Assembly: GCA_963678215.1 (NCBI GenBank)
Contig: OY782758.1
Location: 372,001 to 436,000, forward strand
Direction: 5' to 3'
DNA: 64,000 nt
DNA from: Thiobius zoothamnicola
Lineage (GTDB): Bacteria; Pseudomonadota; Gammaproteobacteria; Chromatiales; Chromatiaceae
Shown here one piece after another: positions 1-8,422 of the stretch (position 1 is the first letter of the stretch; every line of letters starts with the position of its first letter). Below the pieces are notes generated by a model. It searched no databases, had not been told where the DNA came from, and worked only from the letters and a program-made list of their open reading frames with translations. Made by a program: the position numbers and the translations under genes.

Positions 1-1268
1 CGTCATTATCCAGTTGCGCGACCGGGACGAATCCGTCTTGTTCGTAGACATAAGTCTTGGCCTGGTTGCCCCGTGTTTCGCTGAGTAGCCTATTGCCATC
101 CCAGATGAAGTGGGTGGTATTGAATGTATCGGTTTTTGAGATTCTCCGGCCAAACGGGTCATAGGCGTATTGGTAGTTTTGTGTGGTGCCGTTGCGCGTG
201 ACCACTGCCTCGCTCATCTGGTGTTCCAGGTCATACTGGAACTGCATTTGGGTATGGCTGCCGACCTTCTTTTCGGTCAGGTTGCCGAAGGTGTCGTAGT
301 CGTAACGCTTGTCCTGGTAGACCTTCAGGCGGTTGTCTTTGATGTAGCCGGATTGTCCGCCTTCATTGGCCGGTATCAGATTGTGCGCCGGGTCGAAGGC
401 GAAGGTTTCGGTATGATTTGGGCTTTGGGTCTGGGTGATCCTGCCCAGCGCATCGTAACGGTAGTGGGTGATGCCGTTGCGCAGGTCGTTGATCTGGCTC
501 AGTTCGCCGGCCTTGTCGTAACGGTAATTGCGCTGGATTTGCACCGGGTTTTTACCCTGTTGGTTCAGGCTGGGTGCGGCGGCGTCTTGGTCTTGTTGTT
601 CGGCTTTGCGCAGGGTCTGTTGTTGCAGGATGCGGCCCAATGGATCGTATTGGATGTGGCTGTGCAGTTGGCCCTGGGTGCGCTGGATTTCGCGGTGCAG
701 TGCATCGCGCTCATAGTCGCAGATGACCTGGCCATCCAGGTTGATCTGGTGCAGGTGGCCGGAGCCATAATACAGCCAGTTGAGGTTCCTGCCGTCCGGT
801 AGCTGGGTCTTGATCCGGTTGCCCAGTGCGTCATAGGCGTGCGCCAGCGCGTGTTGCCCGGCTTCGGTGGTGGTTTCATTGATCAGCCGACCGAGTGAGT
901 CATAGCTCAAATCAACCCGGCTGTGTGTGTTTCTGGCGTGGGTCAGTTGGCCCAGTTCGTCATACTCATAACGGGTACGGCTGTGCCGGTCGCCTTTGGC
1001 GATATATTTTTCCAGCAGCCTGCCGCCTTTGTCGCGGATGAAACGGGTTTTGCGTTGTTCATGACCAGTTTCGTCTTCCAGCTTTTGGATGACATTGCCT
1101 ACCGGGTCATAGGTATAGCCGGTGACCAGTCCATCCAGGCCCTGTTCATGAATCAGCCGGTCGAGTGGATCATACGCAAATTGGTACTCGGCCTTGTTTT
1201 CGTTGATCAGTCGGATCAAACGGCCATGGGTGTCGTATTGGTAGGCCAGTTCACCACCTAGTACAATG

Positions 1269-1904
1269 TCATTTTTTTATTGTCGGGTATAGGTGCTTCA
1301 ACTTAATGCGGGCATCATCGGTGGTGAAACGCCAACTCATCTGCGCTTTGTTGTCATTGCGTTGGTCTGTCCAGGCGGCCACTTCTTGTTTGAGCGTGTT
1401 TTGGTCGGGTATCCGTCGATCCAGGCATTGACGCCCCAGATGGCTGAATTCAATTTCCGCCATGTTGAGCCAACTGCCGTGTTTCGGCGTGTAATGAATC
1501 TCCAAACGTTCCGCCAAACGTCGTGCCTCCGCCGGGTCAAAGGCTTTATAGAGCGATGCCGGCGTATGGGTATTGAGGTTGTCCATCACGAGTTGAATCC
1601 GATCCGCGTCCGGGTAGCGCACATCCAGTAGGTGTTTGATTTGTTGGGCCCAGTCTACCGCTGTGCGCGTATCGGTGACGGATAGCTGTCGCCAACCGGC
1701 CAAGGGTTCAAAGAAGAGGAATAGATTGCTGACGCCATTGCGTTGGTATTCGGTGTCATACCGCACCGGTTTGCCGGGTTCCACAGGTATGGATTCACGC
1801 ACTTCCCGGGTGTGTTGCTTGCTGGTTTCGTCCATGCAAACTACGGGGCGCTTGGGGTCATAGGGTTGCTTGTAAACGGCCAGCACCTCTTCCATCGCGC
1901 ACAC
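1269..1904 (-). CDS. IS630-family transposase, C-terminal DDE catalytic part (OrfB)
   Basis: The DDE catalytic domain (DDE_3 type) shows its three acidic residues in context: the first Asp in RPVVCMDE, the second Asp in LVMDNLNTH, and the Glu in HGSWLNMAEIEFS. The first ATG gives 211 residues, but the frame is open and homologous further upstream to the A7 run near 1966-1972 (KPWQRKEWCIPARANADFVC). The natural product is therefore probably an OrfA-OrfB fusion of about 375 residues and not a protein starting at 1904. The domain cuts and joins at TA targets, which fits the TA duplication seen. No internal stop is visible in the catalytic half. Confidence 0.88.
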   Translation of the reverse strand: MCAMEEVLAVYKQPYDPKRPVVCMDETSKQHTREVRESIPVEPGKPVRYDTEYQRNGVSNLFLFFEPLAGWRQLSVTDTRTAVDWAQQIKHLLDVRYPDADRIQLVMDNLNTHTPASLYKAFDPAEARRLAERLEIHYTPKHGSWLNMAEIEFSHLGRQCLDRRIPDQNTLKQEVAAWTDQRNDNKAQMSWRFTTDDARIKLKHLYPTIKK

Positions 1905-1941
1905 GAAGTCCGCATTGGCCCGCGCAGGAATACACCATTCC

Positions 1942-2406
1942 TTACGCTGCCAGGGCTTGATGGCGTTTTTTTAAAACCCGACGTACGGTTTCGTACGATA
2001 CTTCTTCCACGTAGTCCAGCACGACCATCCGTTCCGCCAATAGGCGCAGGGTCCAGCGACTACGCCCTTCCGGCGGGGTTTGGCAGGCCAGGGCCACCAG
2101 GTGGGCTTCCTGTTCTCCGTCTAATCGCGGGGCGCGGTGACGCGTCGATGGGGCACGCTCCAGCGCCGCCGACAGACCCCATTCCACCAAACGCTGCCGG
2201 ATACGTTCTACCGTGCGAACACTGACCCCAAAGGCTTCGCTGATTTGTGCGTCCATCCAGCACGGGCCTTCGGTCCCCTCATCCGCTTTCAACAAGACTT
2301 CCGCATGGCGGCGTTTGTGTGCGGCACAGTTCCCTTTACGTAACCACTTGTTCAGTTCTCCCCGTTCCTCTGGGGTCAATTCCACGCGATATTTTTTCGC
2401 AGGCAT
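1942..2406 (-). CDS. IS630-family transposase, N-terminal helix-turn-helix part (OrfA)
   Basis: This 154-residue protein starts at an ATG 64 bp inside the element end. It has the bipartite HTH architecture of IS630 transposases: an Arg/Lys-rich first half, and a second half with ISEAFGVSVRTVERIRQRLV, the DNA-recognition HTH that binds the terminal inverted repeats. It ends with VLKKRHQALAA just after a run of seven A residues (positions 1972-1966 on the complement). The catalytic half continues in the +1 frame, so OrfA alone would be a DNA-binding protein without nuclease activity. Fusion to OrfB by slippage on the A7 run is the usual way such elements make the full transposase. Here that is inferred, not shown. 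Confidence 0.85.
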   Translation of the reverse strand: MPAKKYRVELTPEERGELNKWLRKGNCAAHKRRHAEVLLKADEGTEGPCWMDAQISEAFGVSVRTVERIRQRLVEWGLSAALERAPSTRHRAPRLDGEQEAHLVALACQTPPEGRSRWTLRLLAERMVVLDYVEEVSYETVRRVLKKRHQALAA

Positions 2407-2998
2407 GGTGCGCTACCCTCATTATCATGTGCGCCATAACATGACACTTTTTAACCGTCATTTGAATCGTGACATTGTACTAGCGCATTGGTGCGTTTGG
2501 TCGGTTTGCCTTCAATATCCAGTGCATAGGTGGTTTGGTTGCCTTTGGGGTCGGCAACTGGCCTTGTGGGTTGTAGTCGAATTGTTCGGTGCTGTTATCC
2601 GGGTAATGAATCCTGGTTAAACGGTGTTCCTGGTCATACGCATATCGGGTCTGTTGATTGAGCGCATCCGTAATGCTGGTCAGGTTGCTGTGTCGGTCGT
2701 ACGCATATTTTGTGGTTTGGCCGGAGCAGTCGGTGCGTGCGATCAGGTTACCGGCGGCATCGTATTGCAGTTGGTTTTGCCCGCCCTTGGCGTCGGTAAT
2801 GACAATCGGTTGACCGCGTCCGTTGTATTCGTAGGCGGTGACAGCACCATCCGCTGTGGTTTCCTTGAGCAGGTTGCCTTTGTCATCATATTCAAAGGTG
2901 GTGTTGCCCAGATCGTCACTGATCTCGACTGGCAGGTTGAAATCATCATGATAGCTGACCTGGAGGCTGGTGCCGTCGAAGTCTTTGATCAGACATTC

Positions 2999-3025
2999 GG
3001 CGCAATGCGTTTCACTTATTGCGCC
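2999..3025. repeat. Perfect 8-bp inverted repeat (hairpin) at the open end of the orphan Rhs module
   Basis: GGCGCAAT (2999-3006) and ATTGCGCC (3018-3025) flank an 11-base loop. The hairpin lies exactly where Rhs homology ends and the TAA stop of the module's frame occurs. It is followed by GTGTCCCCCGAATTC, a sequence type I associate with REP or IS200-like junctions, which is only an impression from memory. It could be a REP-like element, a recombination boundary or a terminator-like structure for the immunity gene ending at 3057. No T-run follows it in either direction, so it is not a typical terminator. Confidence 0.6.
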
Positions 3026-3056
3026 TTACGGCCTTGTGTCCCCCGAATTCAGGATA

Positions 3057-4004
3057 CTAAAAAAGCCATGCAGGAATATCTATATTCGAACATTCATTCT
3101 TGGCTTCTTCTAAAAGTCGCTTTGCGAAGGGAAGTTCTCTTGTTGTCAACAGTATATCTTTCTGATTTATAAAATAGCTGGAAATAGCTGTATTCATGAG
3201 TGGGTGAGAATATTCAATAGGGTTATCTATTCCCTTATTTTCCCTTAATCTTAAAAGCATGAGAGCTTCATAAGGAAGAATCTTTAAATAAGCCTTGCTT
3301 CCTTTTCTTAAATTACCAATATGCAGATCCGCTAAGAAATAAATCATTTTATCAAAATAAACCAAATCTTTTGTCATCCATTTATCAAGTATTTCAGTGT
3401 AGAACGAAAATGATTTATCAGTTGGATATCTTGGTTTTTTATCATCTATTGGCTTATTTAGGTATTTGCTCATTAAAATAATAATGAACCAAGCAATATG
3501 TGCATTTGGTTTTCCTCTCCCTATAACACAAGATTTCCCATTAAGAGAGTTAATCAAATGATTAGTCAGAATTTCTGTCATGTTCCAATCGTTAGCAATA
3601 ACAGATAAAGATAAATAGGGCGAAATATCATCCATATCTAAAGAATATCTTCTCGATATGATTTGCGAGCAATTGCAGCTTTGTGATCCAGACTGGACAG
3701 ATAAGTAACCATAACATTTGGCTCTTATAATATCTAATTTCGCTTCTTCACCCTTTCCTAGTATTAAAATTTTATAAACACTTCTGTAAAAAAAATAATC
3801 ACCTAGAATTTTAATGTAATAACTCGGGTGATAAGGAGGCAAACCATCTATGTTTTGAAAATGCATACCCACCTCATCTTCAAGGAAGGTGTTGTTTTCT
3901 ATCGAGTTTTCATATTTATAGTAATAATCTGTTTCATCAAGGTATCCTTTTTTAATTTCTAATATTAAATTTTGAATTAAATCCCCTATCATCATGATGG
4001 TCAC
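3057..4004 (-). CDS. Putative immunity protein, second gene downstream of the Rhs toxin
   Basis: This is an AT-rich gene for a 315-residue, mainly helical and probably cytoplasmic protein with no signal peptide. Its start overlaps the stop of the preceding small gene by 4 bp (ATGA type), so the two are translationally coupled. Visible features are a Tyr-rich N-terminus, a Cys pair (SCNCSQI), and a helical hydrophobic stretch around AWFIIILMSKYLNKP. I do not recognise the family with confidence; size and composition loosely resemble helical immunity proteins such as Imm49 or PoNi-type proteins. Its place directly after the toxin tip and its shared low GC support acquisition together with the toxin. 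An immunity role is inferred from context only. Confidence 0.6.
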   Translation of the reverse strand: MTIMMIGDLIQNLILEIKKGYLDETDYYYKYENSIENNTFLEDEVGMHFQNIDGLPPYHPSYYIKILGDYFFYRSVYKILILGKGEEAKLDIIRAKCYGYLSVQSGSQSCNCSQIISRRYSLDMDDISPYLSLSVIANDWNMTEILTNHLINSLNGKSCVIGRGKPNAHIAWFIIILMSKYLNKPIDDKKPRYPTDKSFSFYTEILDKWMTKDLVYFDKMIYFLADLHIGNLRKGSKAYLKILPYEALMLLRLRENKGIDNPIEYSHPLMNTAISSYFINQKDILLTTRELPFAKRLLEEAKNECSNIDIPAWLF

Positions 4005-4486
4005 CTTTTCGTTGGCTTTGCAATTTCAGAAAGATTTTCTTCTGGGTTCTCATATGGTCTAACATAGATTGAATCAACGCCTAGGCAGCTTTCATCGAAA
4101 AATTGCACAGTCAGCCACCATAAGTCTTGATATATCCACATATAGACTGATGGATCTTCTATGTCTATATAATTTGCTCTTTTAGACAATTTTTCCTCGA
4201 CTGCTAATAAGCCATCACTTTTTTTAATTCCAAAAGGAAAAAACTTGCAATTACTGTAGAATTCAATATCATTAAGATAAAGCTCATCTAAATTCTCATC
4301 ACTGAGATAATTTTTATTATCAAATCCCAAGTCTAGCCCAATATCATCAGATAGCTCTATTGTACACATTCCATCTTCATCATATGAAGGCCTTTCAGAA
4401 CCCAACACTTCAAGCAAATCTAACACACCAGAATTACTTTCAGGCAAGCCAATCAATTCAGCAATTTTTTCGCCACTTAACTTCAT
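4001..4486 (-). CDS. Putative immunity protein, first gene downstream of the Rhs toxin
   Basis: This is a 161-residue, strongly acidic protein (many Asp/Glu, for example YDEDGMCTIELSDDIGLDLG) encoded by AT-rich DNA. It overlaps the rhs stop by 4 bp upstream and the next gene by 4 bp downstream. The toxin tip that precedes it is very Lys-rich, so opposite charges would suit direct binding. That is the usual way immunity proteins neutralise nuclease-type toxins. There is no signal peptide, so it would act in the cytoplasm. I do not recognise the family. Immunity is inferred from position, size, charge and base composition. Confidence 0.65.
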   Translation of the reverse strand: MKLSGEKIAELIGLPESNSGVLDLLEVLGSERPSYDEDGMCTIELSDDIGLDLGFDNKNYLSDENLDELYLNDIEFYSNCKFFPFGIKKSDGLLAVEEKLSKRANYIDIEDPSVYMWIYQDLWWLTVQFFDESCLGVDSIYVRPYENPEENLSEIAKPTKR

Positions 4487-7002
4487 TTTTTCCCTCCACT
4501 ACTTTTTTTACTGCCTTTTTGGCCTTTTCTGCAACTGGGTTCGCGGTCAATAATTTCTCTCATAAAATCTTCTGGACTTTTCTTTTCTTTCATTTTCTCT
4601 AAGCCTTTTTTTAATTCGTCTTTGCAATCTTTATCTATTTTATCAACAGCTTCTTTTTCTTTTTTTGTCAGCTTTTCCCTATCATCCCCTAGTATCCTTT
4701 CATACCATTCTATATCGTCTTTCTTTTTTAAGCTAAGAGAATCCCCATCTTTTGCAACTACTCCTCCCTTTTTTTTATAAGTTCTTCCAACAGCATGTAG
4801 TACCTGAGGTATCCCAATAGTTATTGCTTGACTTTCTATGTCAGCTAATATACAACGCTGTCTTTCCTTTTTTGACACACCACCCTTTGTTCTCATGCTT
4901 TTAAATTTTTTATCTTCTTTAGCTTCTTTAATCATACTCTTAGTGTTAGGAATGTGATCACTATTCATTTCTTCAGGTGTGTCTTTTTTTGCATCTTTCT
5001 TTTGTTTTTCTGAGTGCATACTTAATTCACCACACTTAATATCTCCTCCTCCAAAAACAATTACTCCCACAATTCCTGCAACTGTTGTAGCAGCAATTTC
5101 CTTCCCTTCATCTTTAAGTTCTTCTTTTACCTCTTTTGCACCTTTTTTGATCAACTCTTTAGTTGATTTTATAATTTTAGGGGCATTCCTAATAATAACT
5201 GGGGCTGCTGCTATAGCTACACGAACAAGTAATAATCCTGCTGCAATGCACAATCCAAAACAAATACCTAGTCCACTAGGATCAACAGCATTAGTAGGGT
5301 GGTTCGACACATACCGATAAAAATTGGCATCCCCTGCAAGGAACCCAATCGGATCCTCACCCAGGAACCGTTTTATCGTCGGGTCATAATACCTGGCGCG
5401 GTAGTAGTACAGGTCATCGGCATCGTATTCCCGCCCGGTATAGACATACGGGTTATCTGTTTCCGTGCTTTTCTCGTGGTGGGTAATGGCCCCATAGTCA
5501 TTGTCGTACTCAAAGCGCTCGACGACTTCGCCCTGCTCATCCGTCAAGGCGATGATACTGCCCTGGTGATCCCGGTGGTAGTGGAAGGTGCCATGCTGGT
5601 TCTGGATACGCAGCGGGGTATCGATGGTGTCATCATGCACCAGGGTGGTGATGCGGCGTTCCTGGCCTTTTTCATAGGTTGCGATGGCGACGATGTCCAG
5701 TTGGTCGTACAGGTACTGGCGCTTGGTCTGGGTGATGGCATCCCATTTTTCCTGGCGTCGTCCTACTGCGTCATAGCGGAACCGTAGGTCGATTTCGGCG
5801 GTGTTTTGGGTTTGTTCCTGATAGCTGTGGCCGTGCACCCGGATTAATTGGTCCCTCAGGTTCCAGCTGTAATGGACGGCCTGCCCGCTGGCCTTGTGGG
5901 TCTTGCTTTGCAGATTTCCCCTGGCATCGTAGTTGAAGGTATGGGTTTCGGTCTCCTGGAGTTGGTTGTTGGCCGGGTCGTATTGGTTGGCGAAGGTTTT
6001 TTGGGGTTCCTGTGCTGCGTCCGGTTGCGTATCGCTGTCTTCTGTCCATTGGTGGGTCAGGTTCCCGTTTTGGTCGTATTGGAAATGCCGCCCGCCGCTT
6101 TGGACCAGGCGTGAGCTGGCGTCATACCGGTACCGGGTGTCGCCTTTTTGGATGATCTGCCCGGTCTTGTCGGTTTGGTACGGGATGTCTTGTTGCGCGG
6201 TCTGGATCTGGGTGAGCTGCCAGGTTTTGTCATAGCGGAACGTTTCGCCCTGTTGGTTGGGGTATTGCCGTTCGGTCAGTTGTTGCTGGCTGTTGTATTG
6301 TTGTTGGATGAACGCCTCTTCATCATTCACCTGGATGGCTTGCAATGCACCCTGACGGTCGCGCTGGTAGGTGATGGCCTGGTCCAGATAGCGCAGGCTG
6401 ACCAACTTACCGTTGTTATAGGCGCATTCGATGATCTGGCCGTCATTGTTTTGGGTTTCCAGTTGGCCCAGGCGGTTGTATGCCAGGCCAATGGTGGAGT
6501 GGGCGTTTTTGGCCTGGCACAGGTTGCCTTCGTCATCATAGGTATATTCAGTGGTCAGTGTTTCGTTGGCCGGGGTTTCGTGTCCTGATGGCGTGGCAGT
6601 GGCCTGCTTGACCTGATCCGCCTTGATCTGATCCGCCGGGGCCGGGTGGTAGGTCTCCCGGATCAGTTGTTCTTTTTCATTGTATGCAAAATCAATGGTG
6701 CTGCCGTCTTCGCGCGTGACCTGGCTGATTTGGCCATTTTCAGGGTGGTAACGGTATTGCCATTCACGTTCCCCCCGGTCTTTGTTGTGTGACGATCTGG
6801 CCTTTGGCGTTATAGCCGTATTGGGTGATGTTGCCTGCCGGGTCGGCGATGCCGCGTAGCTGCCCGGCCTTGTCGTAGGCAAAGCGGATAATCTGTTCGA
6901 GCGGGTCAATGATCTGGGTGATCCGGTCTGCCGGGTCATAGGTAGTCTGGATACGGTTGCCTTCCGCATCCGTGTACGCAATCTCCCGACCCAGTACGTC
7001 AT
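4483..7002 (-). CDS. rhs: Rhs-family T6SS effector, C-terminal part with variable toxin tip
   Basis: The first roughly 70 residues of this frame overlap the upstream frame and are not Rhs-like. True Rhs homology begins at about 6790 (KDRGEREWQYRYHPENG). YD repeats continue to the core-closing motif YYRARYYDPTIKRFLGEDPIG. A second DPSG follows about 20 residues later at about residue 573; paired DPxG motifs of this kind mark the aspartyl self-cleavage site releasing the toxin. After DPSGL the DNA becomes AT-rich. The tip has a hydrophobic stretch (GLLLVRVAIAAAPVIIRN), a Lys-rich linker, then MNSDHIPNTKSM (about residue 680) and IPQVLHAVGRTY (about 725-737). Asp-His and His motifs of this kind suggest a metal-dependent nuclease, but this is not certain. 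The frame is broken relative to the N-terminal part near 6780. Confidence 0.85.
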   Translation of the reverse strand: MTYWVGRLRTRMRKATVSRLPMTRQTGSPRSLTRSNRLSALPTTRPGSYAASPTRQATSPNTAITPKARSSHNKDRGEREWQYRYHPENGQISQVTREDGSTIDFAYNEKEQLIRETYHPAPADQIKADQVKQATATPSGHETPANETLTTEYTYDDEGNLCQAKNAHSTIGLAYNRLGQLETQNNDGQIIECAYNNGKLVSLRYLDQAITYQRDRQGALQAIQVNDEEAFIQQQYNSQQQLTERQYPNQQGETFRYDKTWQLTQIQTAQQDIPYQTDKTGQIIQKGDTRYRYDASSRLVQSGGRHFQYDQNGNLTHQWTEDSDTQPDAAQEPQKTFANQYDPANNQLQETETHTFNYDARGNLQSKTHKASGQAVHYSWNLRDQLIRVHGHSYQEQTQNTAEIDLRFRYDAVGRRQEKWDAITQTKRQYLYDQLDIVAIATYEKGQERRITTLVHDDTIDTPLRIQNQHGTFHYHRDHQGSIIALTDEQGEVVERFEYDNDYGAITHHEKSTETDNPYVYTGREYDADDLYYYRARYYDPTIKRFLGEDPIGFLAGDANFYRYVSNHPTNAVDPSGLGICFGLCIAAGLLLVRVAIAAAPVIIRNAPKIIKSTKELIKKGAKEVKEELKDEGKEIAATTVAGIVGVIVFGGGDIKCGELSMHSEKQKKDAKKDTPEEMNSDHIPNTKSMIKEAKEDKKFKSMRTKGGVSKKERQRCILADIESQAITIGIPQVLHAVGRTYKKKGGVVAKDGDSLSLKKKDDIEWYERILGDDREKLTKKEKEAVDKIDKDCKDELKKGLEKMKEKKSPEDFMREIIDREPSCRKGQKGSKKSSGGKK

Positions 7003-8422
7003 ACTCGGTGGTGGCGGTGTTGCCCTTGGCGTCGGTGATCCCGGTATTCAGATGGCGGTCATCGTAGGTGAATTCGGTTGTGTTGCCTTCTGCATCAATA
7101 GTCTTGGTGCGGTTGCCCCAGGCATTGTATTCGTACTGTTCGGTATGTCCCTTTTCGTTGGTGGTGCTGAGTGTGTTATGGCGTTCGTCACAGGTGTTTT
7201 TGGTGGTGCCACTTGGCCCGGTGATGCTGGCCGGATGCGGGTTTTGTCCTTGATATTGGTAGCGGGTCTCCAGGCCTTCCGCATCAATCTGTTGGATCAA
7301 ACGGCCCCGTTCGTCGTACTGGTCTACTTCGGTAAGGTGCGTATAGCGCGTCAGGGTGCGGCTGTCCGCGTCCCAGCGGAGGTAATGGTGCGCCTCGTTC
7401 GGGTGCAGGATGCTGTCGACCAGGCCGCAACGGTCCAGGTGGTATTGGGTGGTGCGGCCATCCACCGTTTGGGTGCTGATGGTGCGGTGTGGCGGGTTGT
7501 ACCGGTATAGCAGGCCGGAGCCGACCTGTTTTTCACGCACCAGGTGCGCCTGGCCTGCGGCATCGTATTGGCATTCGACCAGCTTGTGCCCCAGACCGTT
7601 GTTGACCTGGGTGAGTAGCTGGCTGGTGGTGTCATTCGATTCGGTGTGCGCCTGGTAGTGGTAACGGCGCGCATCGCCGCCCGGCCTATGGATCTGGCTC
7701 AGGATGGATTGCGCATACTCACATTGCCAGCGCCGGTCGCCATGGTCGCGGATTTCGCTGACCTGTTCGCGCTGACCGGCATAATGGAAGGTGAAACAGG
7801 CCCCGGAGTTGTTGCAGAGCTGGTGCAGGCGGCCTTGTGGATCGTATGCCAGTTCAATGTGGTTGTTGTTCGCATCCATTTCGCCCAGGAAGTGGCCGTC
7901 CTGATGGAAGTATTGGCGCTTTCCGGTGTCGTAGTGCAGTTCTATGGTGTGGTGTTCGGGGATATAGCCCAGGCTTGCGCCCAGGTTGCCCTGGTCGACA
8001 TGGGCCTTGCGGGCGGCATCGTAGCGGAACAAAAAGCGCCGCCCGTCGCTGAAGATAAACAAACAGTCTTTGCCCGGACGCTGGATTTCCAGGCGGTGTT
8101 CGTATTCAAAGCGCCAGTGTCGGCCGAACAGGCCCTGGTGCGGGTCGCGCGAGCGGTAGTGCAACGCCAGTTCCAACGGCAGGTTACCCGGCAGGCGGAT
8201 CAGTGCTTCATCCCAGGCCAGTTGGCCGGTTTGCAATATCACCAAGCCTGCCTGGCGTGCGCCCAATACGCCTTCCAGGTCGGTTGCATAGGGCAGGGCG
8301 CTATCGGGTTGTTCGATTAGCGCCAGGGTTTCTGGCGGGGTTGGACTGGGATTTTGCCCACCCTGATCCAGCCAATCTTGCAGTTCGGCAAATTGGTCTT
8401 GCGGGTTTGGCTGGTCGCTCAT
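6764..8422 (-). CDS. rhs: Rhs-family T6SS effector, N-terminal part
   Basis: These 552 residues form the front half of an Rhs shell. After a Pro/Gln-rich leader of about 50 residues comes the Rhs entry region (LPLELALHYRSRD, LFGRHWRFEYEHRL, FIFSDGRRFLF), then many YD repeats. It ends at GYNAKGQIVT, where a single-base phase change leads to a TGA within a few codons. The shell continues in the +1 frame in the overlapping gene part. With the frame repaired, the protein would be about 1,312 residues, a normal size for an Rhs effector. The start overlaps the DUF4150 gene stop by 4 bp. The DUF4150 protein presumably caps VgrG and presents this effector on the T6SS spike. The frame break may be a real mutation, a programmed shift or a sequence error. 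Confidence 0.87.
   Translation of the reverse strand: MSDQPNPQDQFAELQDWLDQGGQNPSPTPPETLALIEQPDSALPYATDLEGVLGARQAGLVILQTGQLAWDEALIRLPGNLPLELALHYRSRDPHQGLFGRHWRFEYEHRLEIQRPGKDCLFIFSDGRRFLFRYDAARKAHVDQGNLGASLGYIPEHHTIELHYDTGKRQYFHQDGHFLGEMDANNNHIELAYDPQGRLHQLCNNSGACFTFHYAGQREQVSEIRDHGDRRWQCEYAQSILSQIHRPGGDARRYHYQAHTESNDTTSQLLTQVNNGLGHKLVECQYDAAGQAHLVREKQVGSGLLYRYNPPHRTISTQTVDGRTTQYHLDRCGLVDSILHPNEAHHYLRWDADSRTLTRYTHLTEVDQYDERGRLIQQIDAEGLETRYQYQGQNPHPASITGPSGTTKNTCDERHNTLSTTNEKGHTEQYEYNAWGNRTKTIDAEGNTTEFTYDDRHLNTGITDAKGNTATTEYDVLGREIAYTDAEGNRIQTTYDPADRITQIIDPLEQIIRFAYDKAGQLRGIADPAGNITQYGYNAKGQIVTQQRPGGT

Larger units (their letters stand above)
1261..2480 (-). mobile_element. IS630-family insertion sequence, 1,220 bp
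   Basis: The element is bounded by perfect 11-bp terminal inverted repeats, GTACAATGTCA at 1261-1271 and TGACATTGTAC at 2470-2480. It is flanked on both sides by TA (1259-1260 and 2481-2482), the target duplication expected for the IS630/Tc1 group. Two overlapping-phase reading frames on the minus strand encode an N-terminal helix-turn-helix part and a C-terminal DDE part. The insertion lies inside the orphan rhs module. Intact ends and matching TA duplications suggest a fairly recent and possibly still mobile copy. Confidence 0.93.
1..3025 (-). pseudogene. Orphan, headless Rhs/YD-repeat module, frameshifted and interrupted by an IS630 element
   Basis: Read on the minus strand, 3025 to 2483 and 1258 to 1 encode dense YD repeats (for example YDKAGELSQINDLRNG and YDPFGRRISKTDTF), the hallmark of Rhs shells. 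There is no start codon: the frame opens right after an in-frame TAA at 3026-3028. A frameshift lies near 2555, where the frame giving FDYNPQGQL must change to continue as DPKGNQTTYALD. A transposon then splits the gene at TA 1259-1260; removing the transposon and one TA restores a continuous frame. The left end runs off the window. By analogy with known Rhs loci this is a displaced C-terminal module lying downstream of the complete rhs gene and its immunity genes. The lack of a start, the frameshift and the insertion make expression as an independent protein unlikely, though it could still donate sequence by recombination. Confidence 0.85.

Noticed and set aside
170..802. 210-residue plus-strand frame opposite the orphan rhs module
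   Set aside because: Same cause: a shadow of YD-repeat coding on the minus strand, with low-complexity Val/Leu/Ala sequence.
7646..8320. Long plus-strand open frame opposite rhs
   Set aside because: The YD-repeat composition leaves the opposite strand open by codon bias. It has no homology or ribosome site.
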